Positions 35,660 to 44,519 of a stretch of 64,000 nucleotides of DNA are shown in pieces. The notes beneath the pieces are model-generated. The model was not told the origin of the DNA, searched no databases, and saw nothing but the letters and a program-made list of their open reading frames with translations. Both the position numbers and the translations under genes were made by a program. Every line of letters starts with the position of its first letter. The stretch's first letter is position 1. Origin of the DNA: Clavibacter tessellarius (GTDB lineage Bacteria; Actinomycetota; Actinomycetes; Actinomycetales; Microbacteriaceae); the NCBI RefSeq assembly GCF_001618005.1, contig NZ_LQXA01000053.1, positions 1 to 64,000 of the forward strand, read 5' to 3'.

Positions 35660-37390
35660 ATGGACTACGCGGCTCTCGGCGTCGCCGGGATCGCGACCCT
35701 GGTCGCCGTCACCCTCCTCGCCCGACGGATCCGCGTGGCGACGCCGCTCGTGCTCGTGCTGGTGGGCGTCGGCGTCTCCTTCCTCCCGGGGGTTCCTCCC
35801 GTGGAGGTGCCGCCCGAGCTGATCCTCGCGGGCGTCCTCCCGCCGCTGCTGTACGGCGCCGCGGTGACGGTGCCGCTCGTGGACCTGCGACGCAACCTCC
35901 GCACGATCGTCAGCCTCTCCGTCGTCCTCGTGCTGGTGTCGGCCGCGGGCATCGGCCTCCTGCTCTACGCGCTGTTCCCGGACCTGTCGTTCGCGGGCGC
36001 GCTGGCCCTCGGGGCGGTGGTGAGCCCGCCGGACGCCGTGGCCGCGACGAGCATCGCCCGGCGTCTCGGACTGCCGCCGCGCCTCGTGACGGTGCTGGAG
36101 GGCGAGGGCCTCGTCAACGACGCGACCGCCCTGGTGCTGCTGCGGACGTCGATCGCCGCCGTGGGCGCCTCGGTCGACCTGTGGCAGGCCGCCGGCGGCT
36201 TCCTCCTCTCCGCGGTGGGCGCCCTGGCCATCGGCATCGCCGTCGGCGCCCTCACGACCGAGATCCGACGTCGCCTCGACGACCCCGTGCTCGACACGGC
36301 CATCTCCTTCGCGGTGCCGTTCGTGGCGTTCATCCCCGCCGAGGAGATCGGGGCGTCCGGGGTGCTCGCGGTCGTCGCCGCGGGCATCTGGTCGGGGCAC
36401 CGGAGCGCCTCCACGCTGTCGGCTCAGTCGCGGATCAACGAGCGGCTCAACTGGCGGACCGCGTTGTTCCTGCTCGAGAACGGGGTGTTCCTCGTGATGG
36501 GGCTGGAGCTCCGGGACATCCTCGACGAGGTGCACGAGGCCGACCTCGGAGTCGACACGGCGATCCTCTACGGGCTCCTCACCCTCGCGGTGCTGACCCT
36601 CATCCGCTTCGCCTTTCTCGTGCCGCTGCTGTTGGGCCTGCGTCGTCACGAGCAGCGCGCCGCGGAACGGGCGCGACGCGTCGGGCGCTGGCTCGAACGC
36701 CTCCGCCGCGCGCGCGGCGACGACCGGCCCAGCCGTCGGGAGCGCCGGGCCGCGCGGATCCTCCGACGCCGCCGGGCGGACATCGAGGCGCTCCGCTCGC
36801 AGGGTCTCGGCTGGCGCGGCGGCCTCGTGCTCGGCTGGGCCGGCATGCGGGGCGTGGTGACGCTGGCGGCGGCGCAGTCGCTGCCGAACGGGACCCCGTA
36901 CCGGGCGCAGCTGGTGCTGATCGCCTTCACGGTCGCGATCGTGTCCCTGCTCGTGAACGGCGGGACGCTCCCCGCGGTCATCCGCCTGAGCGGGATCCGG
37001 GGGAGCGACCAGGTGGAGGACGAGCGCGACCTCGCGGAGCTGGTGTCGGAGCTCGCCGACGCGGGCATCCGCGCGCTCGACGAGGGCGCGCGGACCCTGC
37101 CGCACGGCCAGGAGGTCGACCCCCAGGTGGTGGAGCGCGTGCGCCGCGACACGGCTCTGCGCGCGGAGTGGGCGAGCGAGCGCGCCGAGGCGATGGCGGC
37201 CGACGACGACGCGCCGCTCACCCCGCGCGCGACCTACCTCCTGCTCCGCCGCCACGTCCTCGACGCCGAGCGCCAGGCGCTGCTGGAGGCGCGCGGCACG
37301 GGACGGCACCCCTCGCGGGTCCTCGCGCGCGCCCAGCGGATGCTTGACCACGAGGAGGCGCGCCTCGGCCGGCAGGGCGACGCCGGCTGA
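35660..37390 (+). CDS. CPA1-family Na+/H+ antiporter
   Basis: 576 residues. Monovalent cation-proton antiporter: about 12 membrane helices in the first 420 residues with the ion-site motif GAVVSPPDAVAATSIARRL and EGEGLVNDATALVLL. A charged cytoplasmic loop (about 328-380, rich in Arg) separates the last membrane pair GLVLGWAGMRGVVTLAAAQS from the rest, and a cytoplasmic helical tail of about 120 residues follows. Related to the bacterial NhaP/YjcE type; ion preference (Na+ or K+) cannot be read. Own leaderless promoter directly at the ATG. Confidence 0.9.
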   Translation: MDYAALGVAGIATLVAVTLLARRIRVATPLVLVLVGVGVSFLPGVPPVEVPPELILAGVLPPLLYGAAVTVPLVDLRRNLRTIVSLSVVLVLVSAAGIGLLLYALFPDLSFAGALALGAVVSPPDAVAATSIARRLGLPPRLVTVLEGEGLVNDATALVLLRTSIAAVGASVDLWQAAGGFLLSAVGALAIGIAVGALTTEIRRRLDDPVLDTAISFAVPFVAFIPAEEIGASGVLAVVAAGIWSGHRSASTLSAQSRINERLNWRTALFLLENGVFLVMGLELRDILDEVHEADLGVDTAILYGLLTLAVLTLIRFAFLVPLLLGLRRHEQRAAERARRVGRWLERLRRARGDDRPSRRERRAARILRRRRADIEALRSQGLGWRGGLVLGWAGMRGVVTLAAAQSLPNGTPYRAQLVLIAFTVAIVSLLVNGGTLPAVIRLSGIRGSDQVEDERDLAELVSELADAGIRALDEGARTLPHGQEVDPQVVERVRRDTALRAEWASERAEAMAADDDAPLTPRATYLLLRRHVLDAERQALLEARGTGRHPSRVLARAQRMLDHEEARLGRQGDAG

Positions 37391-37412
37391 CGGGACGGCG
37401 CGGCGCGCGGCC

Positions 37413-37424
37413 TAGGATCGGATC
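37413..37424 (+). promoter_or_regulatory. Leaderless-type promoter of the 98-residue protein gene (-10 TAGGAT, 6-base gap)
   Basis: TAGGAT at 37413-37418, six bases, ATG at 37425. Confidence 0.6.
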
Positions 37425-37721
37425 ATGCCGCGCAGCAATCGACCCCGGGGGAGACGCCGCCCGGGGGACGAGGACGAAGACGTGCTGACGCGCCTCCTCA
37501 GCGGATCGCAGCACACGGAGACCCGGCGCGGACGCGTCTGGAACGTGCAGCCCGTCTCCGCCGCCCGCGCGCTCAAGGTGTACCGCTGCCCCGGATGCCT
37601 GCTCGACATCGAGCCGGGCCACGCGCACGTCGTCGCGTGGCGCGCCGACGGGATGATGGGCGAGGAGAGCGACCTCGCCGCCCGCCGGCACTGGCACTCC
37701 CACTGCTGGAAGGTCTCATGA
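37425..37721 (+). CDS. Small putative zinc-binding protein
   Basis: 98 residues; basic N-terminus followed by a compact domain with CPGC (near residue 56) and a C-terminal HWHSHCWK, giving a plausible Cys2-His-Cys metal site. Conserved short proteins of this type are found in actinobacteria, sometimes labelled ATP/GTP-binding without evidence; no nucleotide-binding motif is present here. Its stop overlaps the ATG of the following hydrolase (ATGA), so the two are translationally coupled. Function unknown. Confidence 0.75.
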   Translation: MPRSNRPRGRRRPGDEDEDVLTRLLSGSQHTETRRGRVWNVQPVSAARALKVYRCPGCLLDIEPGHAHVVAWRADGMMGEESDLAARRHWHSHCWKVS

Positions 37722-38449
37722 CGGACACCGCCCCCCGCCCCATCACGAGCTCCACGGAGCTGCCCGCCCGGCGCGAGGACGTGGAGCTCGTCACCGCCGA
37801 CGGCCTGCGCCTCGTGGGGGAGCTGGCGCTGCCGGCCGACCGGGATCCCGTGGCCACCCTCGTGACGCTGCATCCGCTGCCGACCGCGGGCGGGTTCATG
37901 GACTCGCACGTGCTGCGCAAGGCGGCGCTGCGCCTCCCCGCCCTCGCCGACCTCGCCGTGCTGCGCTTCAACACGCGGGGCACGACGTCCGCCCGCGGGA
38001 CCAGCGAGGGCGCCTTCGACGGCGGCGAGGGGGAGCGCCACGACCTGGCCGCCGCCATGGACCTCGTCGCCGAGCGCGGGCTCCCGGCGCCGTGGATCGT
38101 CGGCTGGTCGTTCGGCACCGAGATCGCGCTGCGGCACGGACGCGCGCACCCCGTCGAGGGCGCGGCGCTGCTCTCGCCCCCGCTGCACCGGGCGAGCGCC
38201 GAGGAGGTCGCCGCCTGGCACGGCGACCCCCGCCGGCTCGTGATCCTGGTGCCCGAGCACGACGACTTCCTGCAGCCGGACGAGGCACGCCGGAGGTTCG
38301 CGTCCGTGCCCGAGGCGGAGCTCATCGCGGTCGACGGCGCCAAGCACCTGTGGGTGGGGGAGTCGCAGGTGTCCCGCGTGCTCACCGAGATCGTGCGGAC
38401 CGTGAACCCGGCCGCGCTGCCGCTCCCGACGGAGTGGCCTCCGGCCTGA
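37718..38449 (+). CDS. Alpha/beta hydrolase
   Basis: 243 residues. Alpha/beta-hydrolase fold resembling the YfhR/dienelactone-type group: VELVTADGLRLVGELALPAD, VLRFNTRGTTSARGTSEGAF and the nucleophile-elbow region PWIVGWSFGTEIALRHG (GWSFG). A late Asp (VPEHDDFLQPDEA) and His (VDGAKHLWVGES) complete a Ser-Asp-His triad. No signal peptide, so cytoplasmic. Coupled to the zinc-type protein upstream and convergent to the AI-2E gene with 12 bases between stops. Substrate unknown. Confidence 0.85.
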   Translation: MTDTAPRPITSSTELPARREDVELVTADGLRLVGELALPADRDPVATLVTLHPLPTAGGFMDSHVLRKAALRLPALADLAVLRFNTRGTTSARGTSEGAFDGGEGERHDLAAAMDLVAERGLPAPWIVGWSFGTEIALRHGRAHPVEGAALLSPPLHRASAEEVAAWHGDPRRLVILVPEHDDFLQPDEARRRFASVPEAELIAVDGAKHLWVGESQVSRVLTEIVRTVNPAALPLPTEWPPA

Positions 38450-38461
38450 GCCGGACGGGCG

Positions 38462-39520
38462 TCAGCGCTCGTTCTGGAGCGGCACGGCGACCTGCCGGAT
38501 GATGAGCAGCACCGCGGCGGCGACCGGCACCGCGATGAGGGCCCCCAGCACGCCGAGCAGCGTGCCGCCCGTGATCGCGGCGATCACCACCACCACACCG
38601 GGCACCTTGACCGCGCGGTTCATGATGTTCGGGCTGAGGACGTACGCCTCGATCTGCATGTAGACGAGGTAGTAGACCGCCACCGCGATCCAGGTGTTCG
38701 TCGACTCCGGCAGCAGCACGACCTGGCCGAGCACGATGAGCGTGGAGCCGGTGATGGTGCCCACGAGCGGCAGCAGCGAGAAGAGGAACGCGATGAACGC
38801 CCACACGGCGGGGAGCGCCGCGCCCACGATGCTCAGGTAGATGAAGCTCAGCACGCCGTTGCAGAGCGCGAGCCCCACCTGGCCCGTGACGTAGCGGCCG
38901 ACCGACTGGGTGATCTGCTCGGCGATGTCGGCGAAGCGCGCGCGCCGCGTCGCCGGCACCAGCTTGTAGAGGCCGCTCTTGAAGGAGTTGAGCGAGGCCG
39001 TGAAGTACATCGTGAGGATCAGGATGATGACCGTGCCGAAGAGGAAGTTGCCGATGGTGAAGGCGACGTTGATGACGTTGCCCGTGATGGTCGCGACGTT
39101 GGACGCGTTCGACAGGTAGGTGATGAGCTGGTCGGCGCCGCTCTGCACGTCGAAGACCTCGCGGGGCACGAACGACTGCAGGTTCGCGATGAACTGGTCG
39201 CCGCTCACGCTCTGGGCGTACTCGACGATCTGCGTGACGAGCGCGCTCGCCTGGTTCACGACCACGGGGATCACGGCGAGGAGGACCCCGGCCAGGGAGC
39301 CGAGGAGCACGAGGAAGATCACGAGGATGGCGACGGGGCGCGGCACCCCCTTGCGCTCGAGGAAGGTCACGAGCGGATCGATGCCGAGCGCCAGGAAGAT
39401 GGCGGTGCCGACGTACGTGAGGACGCTGCCGAGCGAGACGAGCGCGCCGCCGATGACGAGGGCGGTGAGGACGCCGAGGCCGGCCAGGAGGCCGAGCCGG
39501 TAGGGGTTGTGGATCTTCAC
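38462..39520 (-). CDS. AI-2E family (UPF0118) transporter
   Basis: 352 residues, about eight membrane helices (for example YRLGLLAGLGVLTALVIGGA, VAILVIFLVLLGSLAGVLL, AVWAFIAFLFSLLPLVGTI and VVVIAAITGGTLLGVLGALI). The family includes TqsA and the sodium-proton antiporter-like members; substrates are diverse and not predictable. GTG start with cggaggt seven bases upstream. Downstream of the coiled-coil DivIVA-like gene on the same strand, 26 bases apart, so probably co-transcribed. Confidence 0.88.
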   Translation of the reverse strand: MKIHNPYRLGLLAGLGVLTALVIGGALVSLGSVLTYVGTAIFLALGIDPLVTFLERKGVPRPVAILVIFLVLLGSLAGVLLAVIPVVVNQASALVTQIVEYAQSVSGDQFIANLQSFVPREVFDVQSGADQLITYLSNASNVATITGNVINVAFTIGNFLFGTVIILILTMYFTASLNSFKSGLYKLVPATRRARFADIAEQITQSVGRYVTGQVGLALCNGVLSFIYLSIVGAALPAVWAFIAFLFSLLPLVGTITGSTLIVLGQVVLLPESTNTWIAVAVYYLVYMQIEAYVLSPNIMNRAVKVPGVVVVIAAITGGTLLGVLGALIAVPVAAAVLLIIRQVAVPLQNER

Positions 39521-39546
39521 GTCGGGACCTCCGAGTCGGCGGGCGC

Positions 39547-41316
39547 TCAGCGCACGGTGCGGGAATCGTCGGAGGAGGCGTCATCCGCCTGGGTCAGCAC
39601 GCCGCGGACGTTCTCGAGGTACGCGGCCACCGCCTCGCGCTCGATCCTAATGCGGTCGAGGCGCTCCTCCGCGTCGGCCACCGTCTCGCGGGCGCGGCGC
39701 TCGGCGTCGGCCAGGGTCTCGCGGGCGCGGCGCTCCGCGTCGGCGATGGCCGCACGGGCGTCGTGGTCGGCCTCCTCGCGCACCGTGCGGGCGGACTCGC
39801 GGCTCTCGACCGCGAGCTCCTCCGCCTCCTGACGGGTGGAGGCGAGCAGCGCCGTCACCTCCTGCAGGCGCGCCTCGGCCTCGCCCAGGTACGCGGCGGT
39901 GCGTTCGGCGGCATCCCGCTGGCGCTCGGCGGCGTCGCGCGCGTCGTGGTCGCGCCGGGCGGTGATCTCGGCGTCGAGGTCGAGGTGCCCCTGCTCGATC
40001 TCGCGGCTGAGGGCCAGTCGCGCCTCGTCGGCCTCGGCGGCGAGGATCCGGCGCGTCTCAGCGGCCTCGCGCTCCAGCCGGAGCCGCTCGGCCTCGCGAC
40101 GGTCGGCCTCCAGCGCCTCGGCCTCGGCGATCTCCCGCTCGAGGGCCGTGCGCGCGGTGACCGCCTCGAGCTCCAGCTGCTCCCGCGTGGCCCGGGTCTC
40201 CCGGGCGAGCGCCTCGGTGCCCGCCGCGATGTCGCGGGCCAGGTCGGTGCGGGCCTCATCGACATCGCGGGCGAGCTCGGCGCGGGCGGTGGCGACCTCG
40301 AGGTCGAGCGCCTCGCGTGTCTCGGCGATCTCGCGCTCGAGCGAGGCGCGGGTCTCCTCGACGTCTCGGTCGAACGCGGTGCGCTCCGCCTGCATCCGGC
40401 GGTCGAAGTCCTCGCGGGACGCCTGCAGCTCCCGATCCCGGTCGGTGCGCACCTGCTCGACCTCGCGGTCGAGGTCGGCGCGGGTCTGCTCGTCGAGCTG
40501 GGCGAGGGCGATGCGCTGCGTCTCGGCATCGAGCCCGAGGCGCTCCTCGACCTCGCGGATCTCGCGGTCGAGGTCGGCGCGCTCCTCGGCGACGGACTCG
40601 TCGTGGCGGGCGCGGGCATCGGCGAGCTCGCGCTCGAGGGCGCCGCGGGCCAGGGCGTTGTCGCGGGCGAGGTCGGCGGCATCCCGGCGGGCCTCGTCGG
40701 TCTCGCGGTCGACCCGGGCCCGGAGCTCGGCGACCTCGCGCGCGACCTCGGCGCGCAGGGAATCCGTCTCGCGCTCGGCCGTGCCGCGGAGGTCCGCGAC
40801 CTCGGTGCGCGTGCGGAGGAGGAGGGCGGCGGCCTCGCGCTCCGCGTCGCTGCGGAGGCCCTCGGCGCGGTCGTCCGCGCGCTCCCGGAGGTCGTCGGCC
40901 TCGCGCCGGGCGGCGTCGACGATCTGCTCGGCCTGCGCCCGGGCGGAGTCCACGAGGTGGCGCGCGGTGGCCTCGGCCTCGGCGCGCTGCGCGTCGGTCT
41001 CCTCCTGGGTGGCGCGGCGGAGGCGCGCGGCGTCCGCGTCGGCCTGCGCGACGAGCCGCGTGGACTGCTCCTCGGCGACGCGGAGGGTCGCCTCGAGGCG
41101 GGATCCCAGCCCGGCGAACGTGGGGCTGCCCACCTCCTCCAGCTCGTCGCGCAGCTCCCCCTCGACGCGGCGCAGGCGCTCGGCCTCGGCGCGGGCCTCG
41201 GCCGCCAGCTGGTTCGAGCGGATCAGCTCGCGGCGCAGGTCGCCGACCGCCCGGTCGACCTCGTCGCGGTTGTAGCCGCGCATGGCCGGGCTGAACGGGG
41301 TGTCGTCGTGGGGCAC
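39547..41316 (-). CDS. DivIVA-like protein with a very long hendecad coiled coil
   Basis: 589 residues, almost wholly coiled coil. The N-terminus FSPAMRGYNRDEVDRAVGDL is a DivIVA-type membrane-curvature/polar motif. Residues about 212-453 keep an uninterrupted 11-residue phase for about 22 repeats, consensus xRxxLxRE(I/V)xE (examples TRADLDREVEQ 278-288, TRASLEREIAE 322-332, ARTALEREIAE 388-398). Near the C-terminus another 11-residue unit (ADAERRARET plus L or V) is repeated. GTG at 41316 is chosen because aaggag lies five bases before it. This composition recalls the Scy/FilP cytoskeletal proteins of Streptomyces, which combine hendecads and heptads; orthology is not shown. Likely a filament- or scaffold-forming protein at the pole or septum. 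Confidence 0.85.
   Translation of the reverse strand: MPHDDTPFSPAMRGYNRDEVDRAVGDLRRELIRSNQLAAEARAEAERLRRVEGELRDELEEVGSPTFAGLGSRLEATLRVAEEQSTRLVAQADADAARLRRATQEETDAQRAEAEATARHLVDSARAQAEQIVDAARREADDLRERADDRAEGLRSDAEREAAALLLRTRTEVADLRGTAERETDSLRAEVAREVAELRARVDRETDEARRDAADLARDNALARGALERELADARARHDESVAEERADLDREIREVEERLGLDAETQRIALAQLDEQTRADLDREVEQVRTDRDRELQASREDFDRRMQAERTAFDRDVEETRASLEREIAETREALDLEVATARAELARDVDEARTDLARDIAAGTEALARETRATREQLELEAVTARTALEREIAEAEALEADRREAERLRLEREAAETRRILAAEADEARLALSREIEQGHLDLDAEITARRDHDARDAAERQRDAAERTAAYLGEAEARLQEVTALLASTRQEAEELAVESRESARTVREEADHDARAAIADAERRARETLADAERRARETVADAEERLDRIRIEREAVAAYLENVRGVLTQADDASSDDSRTVR
39683..39748. repeat. Tandem 33-base repeat in the DivIVA-like gene
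   Basis: Two adjacent 33-base copies beginning GTCTCGCGGGCGCGGCGCTC (39683 and 39716) with few differences encode the 11-residue unit on the minus strand. It shows how the hendecad coiled coil can grow by whole-repeat duplication. Confidence 0.75.
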
Positions 41317-41367
41317 GGGGACTCCTTGTCGGGCGTCCGCGCACGCGGTGGCGGGCACGGCAGGTGC

Positions 41368-41373
41368 CGATCC
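41368..41373 (-). promoter_or_regulatory. Putative -10 box for the DivIVA-like gene
   Basis: TAGGAT on the minus strand, 51 bases before the GTG at 41316. No convincing -35 partner. It faces TATCCT at 41464-41469 on the plus strand, which could serve the divergent membrane-protein gene. The 292-base gap between the two genes holds nothing else that I recognise. Confidence 0.35.
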
Positions 41374-41608
41374 TACCGAGACCGGCGCTCCCGGTCCGCG
41401 GTACGCCCCCGGGCCGCCTCCGGGTCGCGGGCGGGGAGGGGAGGCGCTCCCAGGGTCGTCCGGTATCCTTCGATGTCGTCGTCCGCCGCCGCCCGCCCGC
41501 ATGTCGGCGGAGCGTCGCCCGGGCATCGCGCTCGTCGGCCGCCGCGGTCGCCGAGCCGGCCGCCGCCCATCACCGCAGCCGCCCGCGACGACACGAGAGG
41601 AGACACCC

Positions 41609-43459
41609 GTGCGATTCGTCCTGGCGATCGCGACCTTCGTGGTCGCCGCCCTCATGATCGGCCTGGGGGTCGCCCAGCACACCTTCCTGGCCGGACCCGA
41701 CCGCATCACCGCGTCGACGTCCTCCGCCGGGGGCGCGGCCTACACGGTCATCAGCGGGAAGACGCTCAACGCGCACCCCGGCCTGCAGGACACCGTCGCC
41801 CGCGGCGACGGCGAGGTCTTCGCCGCGTACGGCCCCACGACCGACGTCGAGGCGTGGGTGGGCACCAGCCCCTACACGCGCATCGCGATGGACGAGACCG
41901 GGGCCCTGACCAGCGAGGTCGTCGAACCCGCGGCCGCCACTCCGACGCCCGCGCCCAGCAGCTCGCCCGCGCCGGAGGGCGGCTCGGGCACGCCCGCGAC
42001 CGTCACCTCCGCCGTCACGGACCCGCGCGGATCCGACCTCTGGCTCTCCGAGGAGACCGGCCAGGGCGAGCTGTCGCTCAGCACGCGCCTCCCCGACGAC
42101 GTCAGCGTCCTGCTCGCCGCGGACGGCACGGCGGCGGCCCCCGCGGAGGTCACGCTGTCCTGGCCCTCCGAGGGCGAGTCACCATGGGTCCTCCCGCTCG
42201 TGATCGGCGGCATCGTCCTGCTGATCGTGGGCCTCGTGCTCTACCTCCTCGCCATCCGCCACCTCCGCCGCAGCCGCGGCCCGCGCCGCAACCTGCCGCC
42301 GCGCGGCGGCCCCCGCATCCCGCGCATCGGCCCGGCCGCCCGCCGTGCCGCGCTCACCGCAGGCACGGGCGCCGCCCCGCCCGCCCCGCGACGCGGTCGT
42401 CGCAGCATGATCGCCCTGCCCGTCCTCGTCGTCACCGGCCTCGCTCTGAGCGGCTGCACGACCACGGGGGCGCCCGCCGCGCTCACGGCCGGTGCCGCGT
42501 CCACCCCGACGCCGACCCCCACATCCTCGCTCGACGCCGCGCGCGAGGCCGAGGACGCGGATCCGCCCGTCGTCACCGACGACCAGGCCGCGCGCATCGT
42601 CTCGCGCGTCTCCGCGGTCGCAACCGCGGCCGACCAGGCGCTCGACGCCGGCCAGCTGTCCCCGCGCTTCGCGGGCCCCGCCCTCCAGGAGCGCACGTCC
42701 GACTACCAGGTGCGGAAGGCGAAGCCCGACATCGCGGCCGTCCCCGCCATCCCCGCCGGCGACCTCCAGCTCACGCTGCCGCAGGCGACCGTCGCCTGGC
42801 CCCGCACGATCGCCGCCGTGGTGAAGAACCCGGACGCGGACGACGCGCCGACCCTCTCGCTCACGCTCGTGCAGACGAGCCCGCGGGAGAACTACCGCGT
42901 GCTGTACGCCATGCCCATCTCCACCACGGCGGCGCTGCCGGACGTGGCGCCCGCCGCGATCGGCGCCGCACGGCTCGCGCCCGACGTGAAGCTGCTCGCG
43001 GTCCAGCCGGACCAGCTCTCCGCCGCGTACGCGGACCTGCTGAACAAGGGCGACCAGAGCGAGTTCGCGTCCCTCTTCGACGCGACAGACGACGGCGTCC
43101 GCGCGCAGGACGCCAAGCGCAAGGTCGACTTCCCGGCCTCGATCGGCGAGACCGGCTCGGTGGAGTTCTCGGCCGCGGCCGACTCCGCGACGCCCGTCGC
43201 CATGTCGACCGTCGAGTCCGGCGCGCTCGTGAGCGTCACCGTGAAGCTCGGCATCGTCGCGAAGCCGACCGCCCAGGGCGCCAAGGTCAACGCGAACCCG
43301 GAGGTGCAGGCCATCACCGGGCTCACCGACTCCGCGAAGGGCTTCGACACCGTCCGCACGGCGCAGATGCTCATGTACGTGCCCCCCGTGAACTCGGGGG
43401 AGAAGATCCGCCTCTACGCCTCCAGCACCCACATCACCTCGGCCAAGGAGCTCCCATGA
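41609..43459 (+). CDS. Membrane protein fused to a lipobox-bearing exported domain, function unknown
   Basis: 616 residues. Part one: an N-terminal signal/anchor (FVLAIATFVVAALMIGLGVA), an extracytoplasmic domain of about 160 residues, a Pro/Ser linker and a strong membrane helix near residues 194-218 (LVIGGIVLLIVGLVLYLLAI). Part two: after a basic Pro/Gly-rich loop, residues 267-283 read like a lipoprotein signal ending LALSGC, followed by an Ala/Thr/Pro linker and a domain of about 280 residues that resembles secreted actinobacterial proteins without known motifs. The reading frame is continuous. GTG start with agaggagac upstream. Its stop overlaps the next gene (ATGA). I do not recognise either domain. 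Confidence 0.75.
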   Translation: MRFVLAIATFVVAALMIGLGVAQHTFLAGPDRITASTSSAGGAAYTVISGKTLNAHPGLQDTVARGDGEVFAAYGPTTDVEAWVGTSPYTRIAMDETGALTSEVVEPAAATPTPAPSSSPAPEGGSGTPATVTSAVTDPRGSDLWLSEETGQGELSLSTRLPDDVSVLLAADGTAAAPAEVTLSWPSEGESPWVLPLVIGGIVLLIVGLVLYLLAIRHLRRSRGPRRNLPPRGGPRIPRIGPAARRAALTAGTGAAPPAPRRGRRSMIALPVLVVTGLALSGCTTTGAPAALTAGAASTPTPTPTSSLDAAREAEDADPPVVTDDQAARIVSRVSAVATAADQALDAGQLSPRFAGPALQERTSDYQVRKAKPDIAAVPAIPAGDLQLTLPQATVAWPRTIAAVVKNPDADDAPTLSLTLVQTSPRENYRVLYAMPISTTAALPDVAPAAIGAARLAPDVKLLAVQPDQLSAAYADLLNKGDQSEFASLFDATDDGVRAQDAKRKVDFPASIGETGSVEFSAAADSATPVAMSTVESGALVSVTVKLGIVAKPTAQGAKVNANPEVQAITGLTDSAKGFDTVRTAQMLMYVPPVNSGEKIRLYASSTHITSAKELP

Positions 43460-44442
43460 CGAACGTGCCCCCCTCCGCCGCCAGCCTCCGCGGCGCCGTC
43501 GACCTCTCGTCCCTCGTGAACCGCGCGCAGGCCCCGGCGGGTGCCGCGCCCGCCGGTGGCGCGCCCGGCGCACCCGGTGCTCCTGCCGGCGCGCCGGCCT
43601 CGCCGCAGACGGTGGACGTCCCGGGACTCGTGCTCGCCGCGGACGACGCGTCGTTCACGCAGTTCCTCGACATCTCGTCGGTCGTGCCCGTCGTCGTCGA
43701 GCTGGTGTCGACGGGGCTCGCGAGCAGCCGCGAGCTCTCGCCCGTGCTCGAGCGGATCATCACCGAGCAGGCGGGGCGCGTGCTGCTCGTCCGGATCGAC
43801 GTCGACCAGAGCCCGCAGCTGGGCCAGGCGTTCCAGGCGCAGTCCGTGCCCACGGTCGCGGCGCTCATCGGCGGTCGGCCCGTTGGCCTGTTCGCCGGCG
43901 TGATCCCCGAGGACCAGGTGCGCGACGTCCTCCAGCAGGTGCTGGAGCTCGCGCAGCAGAACGGGGTGACCGGCACGGCCGTCGCGCCCGATGCGTCCGC
44001 CGCCCCGGCGGCGCCGGTCGAGGAGCCGCTGCCCCCGCACCACGCGGAGGCCTACGCGTTCATCGAGCAGGGCGACTACGCGTCGGCGGCTGCGGAGTAC
44101 CGCACCGCCATCGCGCAGAACCCGCGCGACGCGCTCGCGGTCGCCGGCCTCGCGCAGGTCAACCTCCTGCACCGCCTCGACGGGACGACCGCGGACGAGA
44201 TCCGCAGCGCCGCCGCGGCCGCCCCGGGCGACGTCGACGCGCAGCTGCTCGTCGCCGACCTCGACCTGTCCGGCGGGCACGTGGAGGACGCGTTCGCGCG
44301 CCTGCTCGAGCTCTTCCCGTCCGCGGACGCCGCGGGGCGCGCGACCATCCGCCAGCGCCTCCTGGAGCACTTCGAGGTCGTCGGGCTCGAGGATCCGCGC
44401 GTCGCGGTCGCCCGCCGCCGGCTCACGCGCCTGCTCTACTGA
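43456..44442 (+). CDS. Thioredoxin-fold/TPR protein (YbbN/CnoX-like) lacking the active-site cysteines
   Basis: 328 residues. Ala/Pro/Gly-rich N-terminus, thioredoxin fold (about 55-165; VVPVVVELVSTGLASSREL, LLVRIDVDQSPQLGQAFQAQ, VPTVAALIGGRPVGLFAG), then TPR-like helices (AYAFIEQGDYASAAAEYRTA) to the end. Where thioredoxins have Cys-Gly-Pro-Cys this protein has Leu-Ala-Ser-Ser, so it cannot be a disulphide reductase. YbbN/CnoX proteins are co-chaperones with an altered active site, which fits. ATG overlaps the preceding stop. A hairpin terminator shared with convergent glgB follows. Confidence 0.87.
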   Translation: MTNVPPSAASLRGAVDLSSLVNRAQAPAGAAPAGGAPGAPGAPAGAPASPQTVDVPGLVLAADDASFTQFLDISSVVPVVVELVSTGLASSRELSPVLERIITEQAGRVLLVRIDVDQSPQLGQAFQAQSVPTVAALIGGRPVGLFAGVIPEDQVRDVLQQVLELAQQNGVTGTAVAPDASAAPAAPVEEPLPPHHAEAYAFIEQGDYASAAAEYRTAIAQNPRDALAVAGLAQVNLLHRLDGTTADEIRSAAAAAPGDVDAQLLVADLDLSGGHVEDAFARLLELFPSADAAGRATIRQRLLEHFEVVGLEDPRVAVARRRLTRLLY

Positions 44443-44461
44443 CGCGCATCCGCACGGACCA

Positions 44462-44496
44462 CGACGGCGCCGCACCCCGAGGGGGCGGCGCCGTCG
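44462..44496. terminator. Bidirectional hairpin terminator between the YbbN-like gene and glgB
   Basis: CGACGGCGCCGC and GCGGCGCCGTCG pair over 12 bases; the 11-base loop itself has CCCC and GGGG. It lies between two convergent stops and can serve both. Confidence 0.65.
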
Positions 44497-44519
44497 TCGT
44501 CGTGCGGGTCGGGTCGGGA

